Positions 63,206-64,000 of a stretch of 64,000 bases of DNA are shown here, in pieces. The stretch is from Natronococcus occultus SP4. GTDB lineage: Archaea > Halobacteriota > Halobacteria > Halobacteriales > Natrialbaceae. Below the pieces are notes generated by a model. The model was not told where the DNA came from. It ran no database searches and saw nothing but the letters and a program-made list of their open reading frames with translations. A program made the position numbers and the translations under genes. The stretch is from NCBI RefSeq assembly GCF_000328685.1, contig NC_019974.1, positions 248,001 to 312,000 on the forward strand, given 5' to 3'. Each line of letters opens with the position of its first letter. Position 1 is the first letter of the stretch.

Positions 63206-64000
63206 AGCGGATGGAGAATATAGAGGCAATCGGAGAATATATCAATTCCTACAAAATTTAGAGAAGGTTGAGGAACAATCGCCATGGAGCTTCGTAATAA
63301 AGAGATAGTCAGCAGTCACGACTAATATGGTGGAGTAGGTGGCCCGCCTTCGGCGAAGCCGGGCAGCGAATGATAGTCAACATTCATAGTCGATTTGAAG
63401 GGCCGTAGGCTACGCTGACGCCGGTCTTCATCTCATCGAATAGATTTGCATTCAGGTTACCCAAAAGCCAGTAGGAACCGTGTCAGACGACTAGGGGGGT
63501 TATTACACCATCAACGGGGAGTGAGTACAAAACGATGGTACTTCTTGCGGAAAATATTGCTGGGAATTGAAACCTCAAAGCCAAATTCGGTATGTAATCG
63601 CCGGCGCTTCTGCTGATAGCGAATCACTTCAGTAAGTCGGAATGGGCTACTACTCTCTAACTAGTCGGTCGCTAATCGGTACAATATCTCTATCCCTGGT
63701 AGCGGACTTCACCATCGGAACGGCGACGGAATCCACTTTCCGATGGCACCCAAACTTGATTTCTGATAGAGAGATATCCTATATTTCGTTTTCATATTCG
63801 TATATTTAGCTCTTCTAGAATTTCAGCAACCGATGTTCTTAAATCAATGACCTAAATCAAGACTGGAACAATCTAATCAATTGTGTGTACAAACACCGAA
63901 GAATAAATTAGATATGGATAACAAGCCGGGATATGGAAAGTAAATCGATCCAGGGTAGATGGTACAAGCCTGGAAATCCCAATAACTCAGTCCCGGGAGT
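63206..64000. other. 795-bp AT-rich region of the element, no gene seen
   Basis: No CDS of convincing length. GCCCGCCTTCGGCGAAGCCGGGC-type inverted repeat at ~63341-63363. Promoter-like AT DNA follows the helicase-like gene start (GAATATATC, ~63224-63242). The rest is AT-rich with short direct repeats (TAGAGAGATATC and TATCTCTATC, ~63685 and ~63760). Could hold an origin or regulatory DNA of the element. Confidence 0.45.

Overview
The window is chromosomal DNA of a haloarchaeon (class Halobacteria, perhaps Natrialbales). It is GC-rich and codes for strongly acidic proteins. It carries archaeal hallmarks: doublet histone, Orc1/Cdc6, RPA with its partner protein, Bat-type HTH-10 regulators, a ba3-type oxidase, archaeal CCA-adding enzyme, archaeal pilin, and short leaders with TATA-like boxes. 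The last ~5.4 kb is visibly AT-richer and is an integrated mobile element.

Layout. 0-3.4 kb: histone, HDAC-like deacetylase, CCA enzyme, tRNA-Asn. 3.5-15.6 kb: two large Bat-like sensor-regulators flank a zinc-finger membrane protein, two tandem low-complexity Ser/Asp/Glu/Arg exported proteins (each with only two cysteines, one at each end of the repeat) and a lipoprotein. 16.5-18.6 kb: a candidate replication origin, with a (TA)n(GT)n tract and about thirteen copies of a ~20-bp iteron in front of orc1/cdc6. 19-21.5 kb: Tat-exported subtilase. 22.3-26 kb: a frameshifted NikR-like gene divergent from two CobW GTPases, then MoaB. 26.3-38.6 kb: tRNAs Met(CAT), Val and Phe, and housekeeping genes (pilin, PadR, YhhQ transporter, M29 aminopeptidase, Azf-like dehydrogenase, MptD, creatininase family, ABC exporter). 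38.6-47 kb: aminotransferase, small zinc proteins, cupin, aldo/keto reductase, tRNA-His, RPA/RPA-associated pair, sulfite-oxidase family enzyme. 47-53 kb: cba oxidase cluster followed by a CopA copper ATPase, which fits copper supply to the oxidase. 53-58 kb: amidase, small membrane proteins, UspA, and a DUF1326/DUF2182 pair. 58.5 kb to the end: tRNA-derived att fragment, tyrosine integrase, a membrane protein with an HTH tail, a small zinc protein and a helicase-like protein. The far end of the element lies outside the window.

Most interesting signal. The tRNA-Met(CAT), tRNA-Val and tRNA-Phe genes are each followed directly by the same two-hairpin structure. The stems differ in sequence but remain paired, while the loops are conserved (GAACAA...CYGTRA in the first; GCGCAGC..AGCGAGCA-like in the second). 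For Met and Phe a second copy of the tRNA 3' end closes the unit 123 or 154 bp further on. This looks like an undescribed short structured element that sits at, and duplicates, tRNA 3' ends. Four dispersed IS200/IS605-like hairpins between 25.9 and 40.9 kb are a separate repeat family.

Limits. Family names come from reading motifs, not from searches. Starts were chosen by family length, overlap and codon context. Several tiny genes (12729-12905, 40101-40268, 55665-55784) were found by translating the intergenic DNA.
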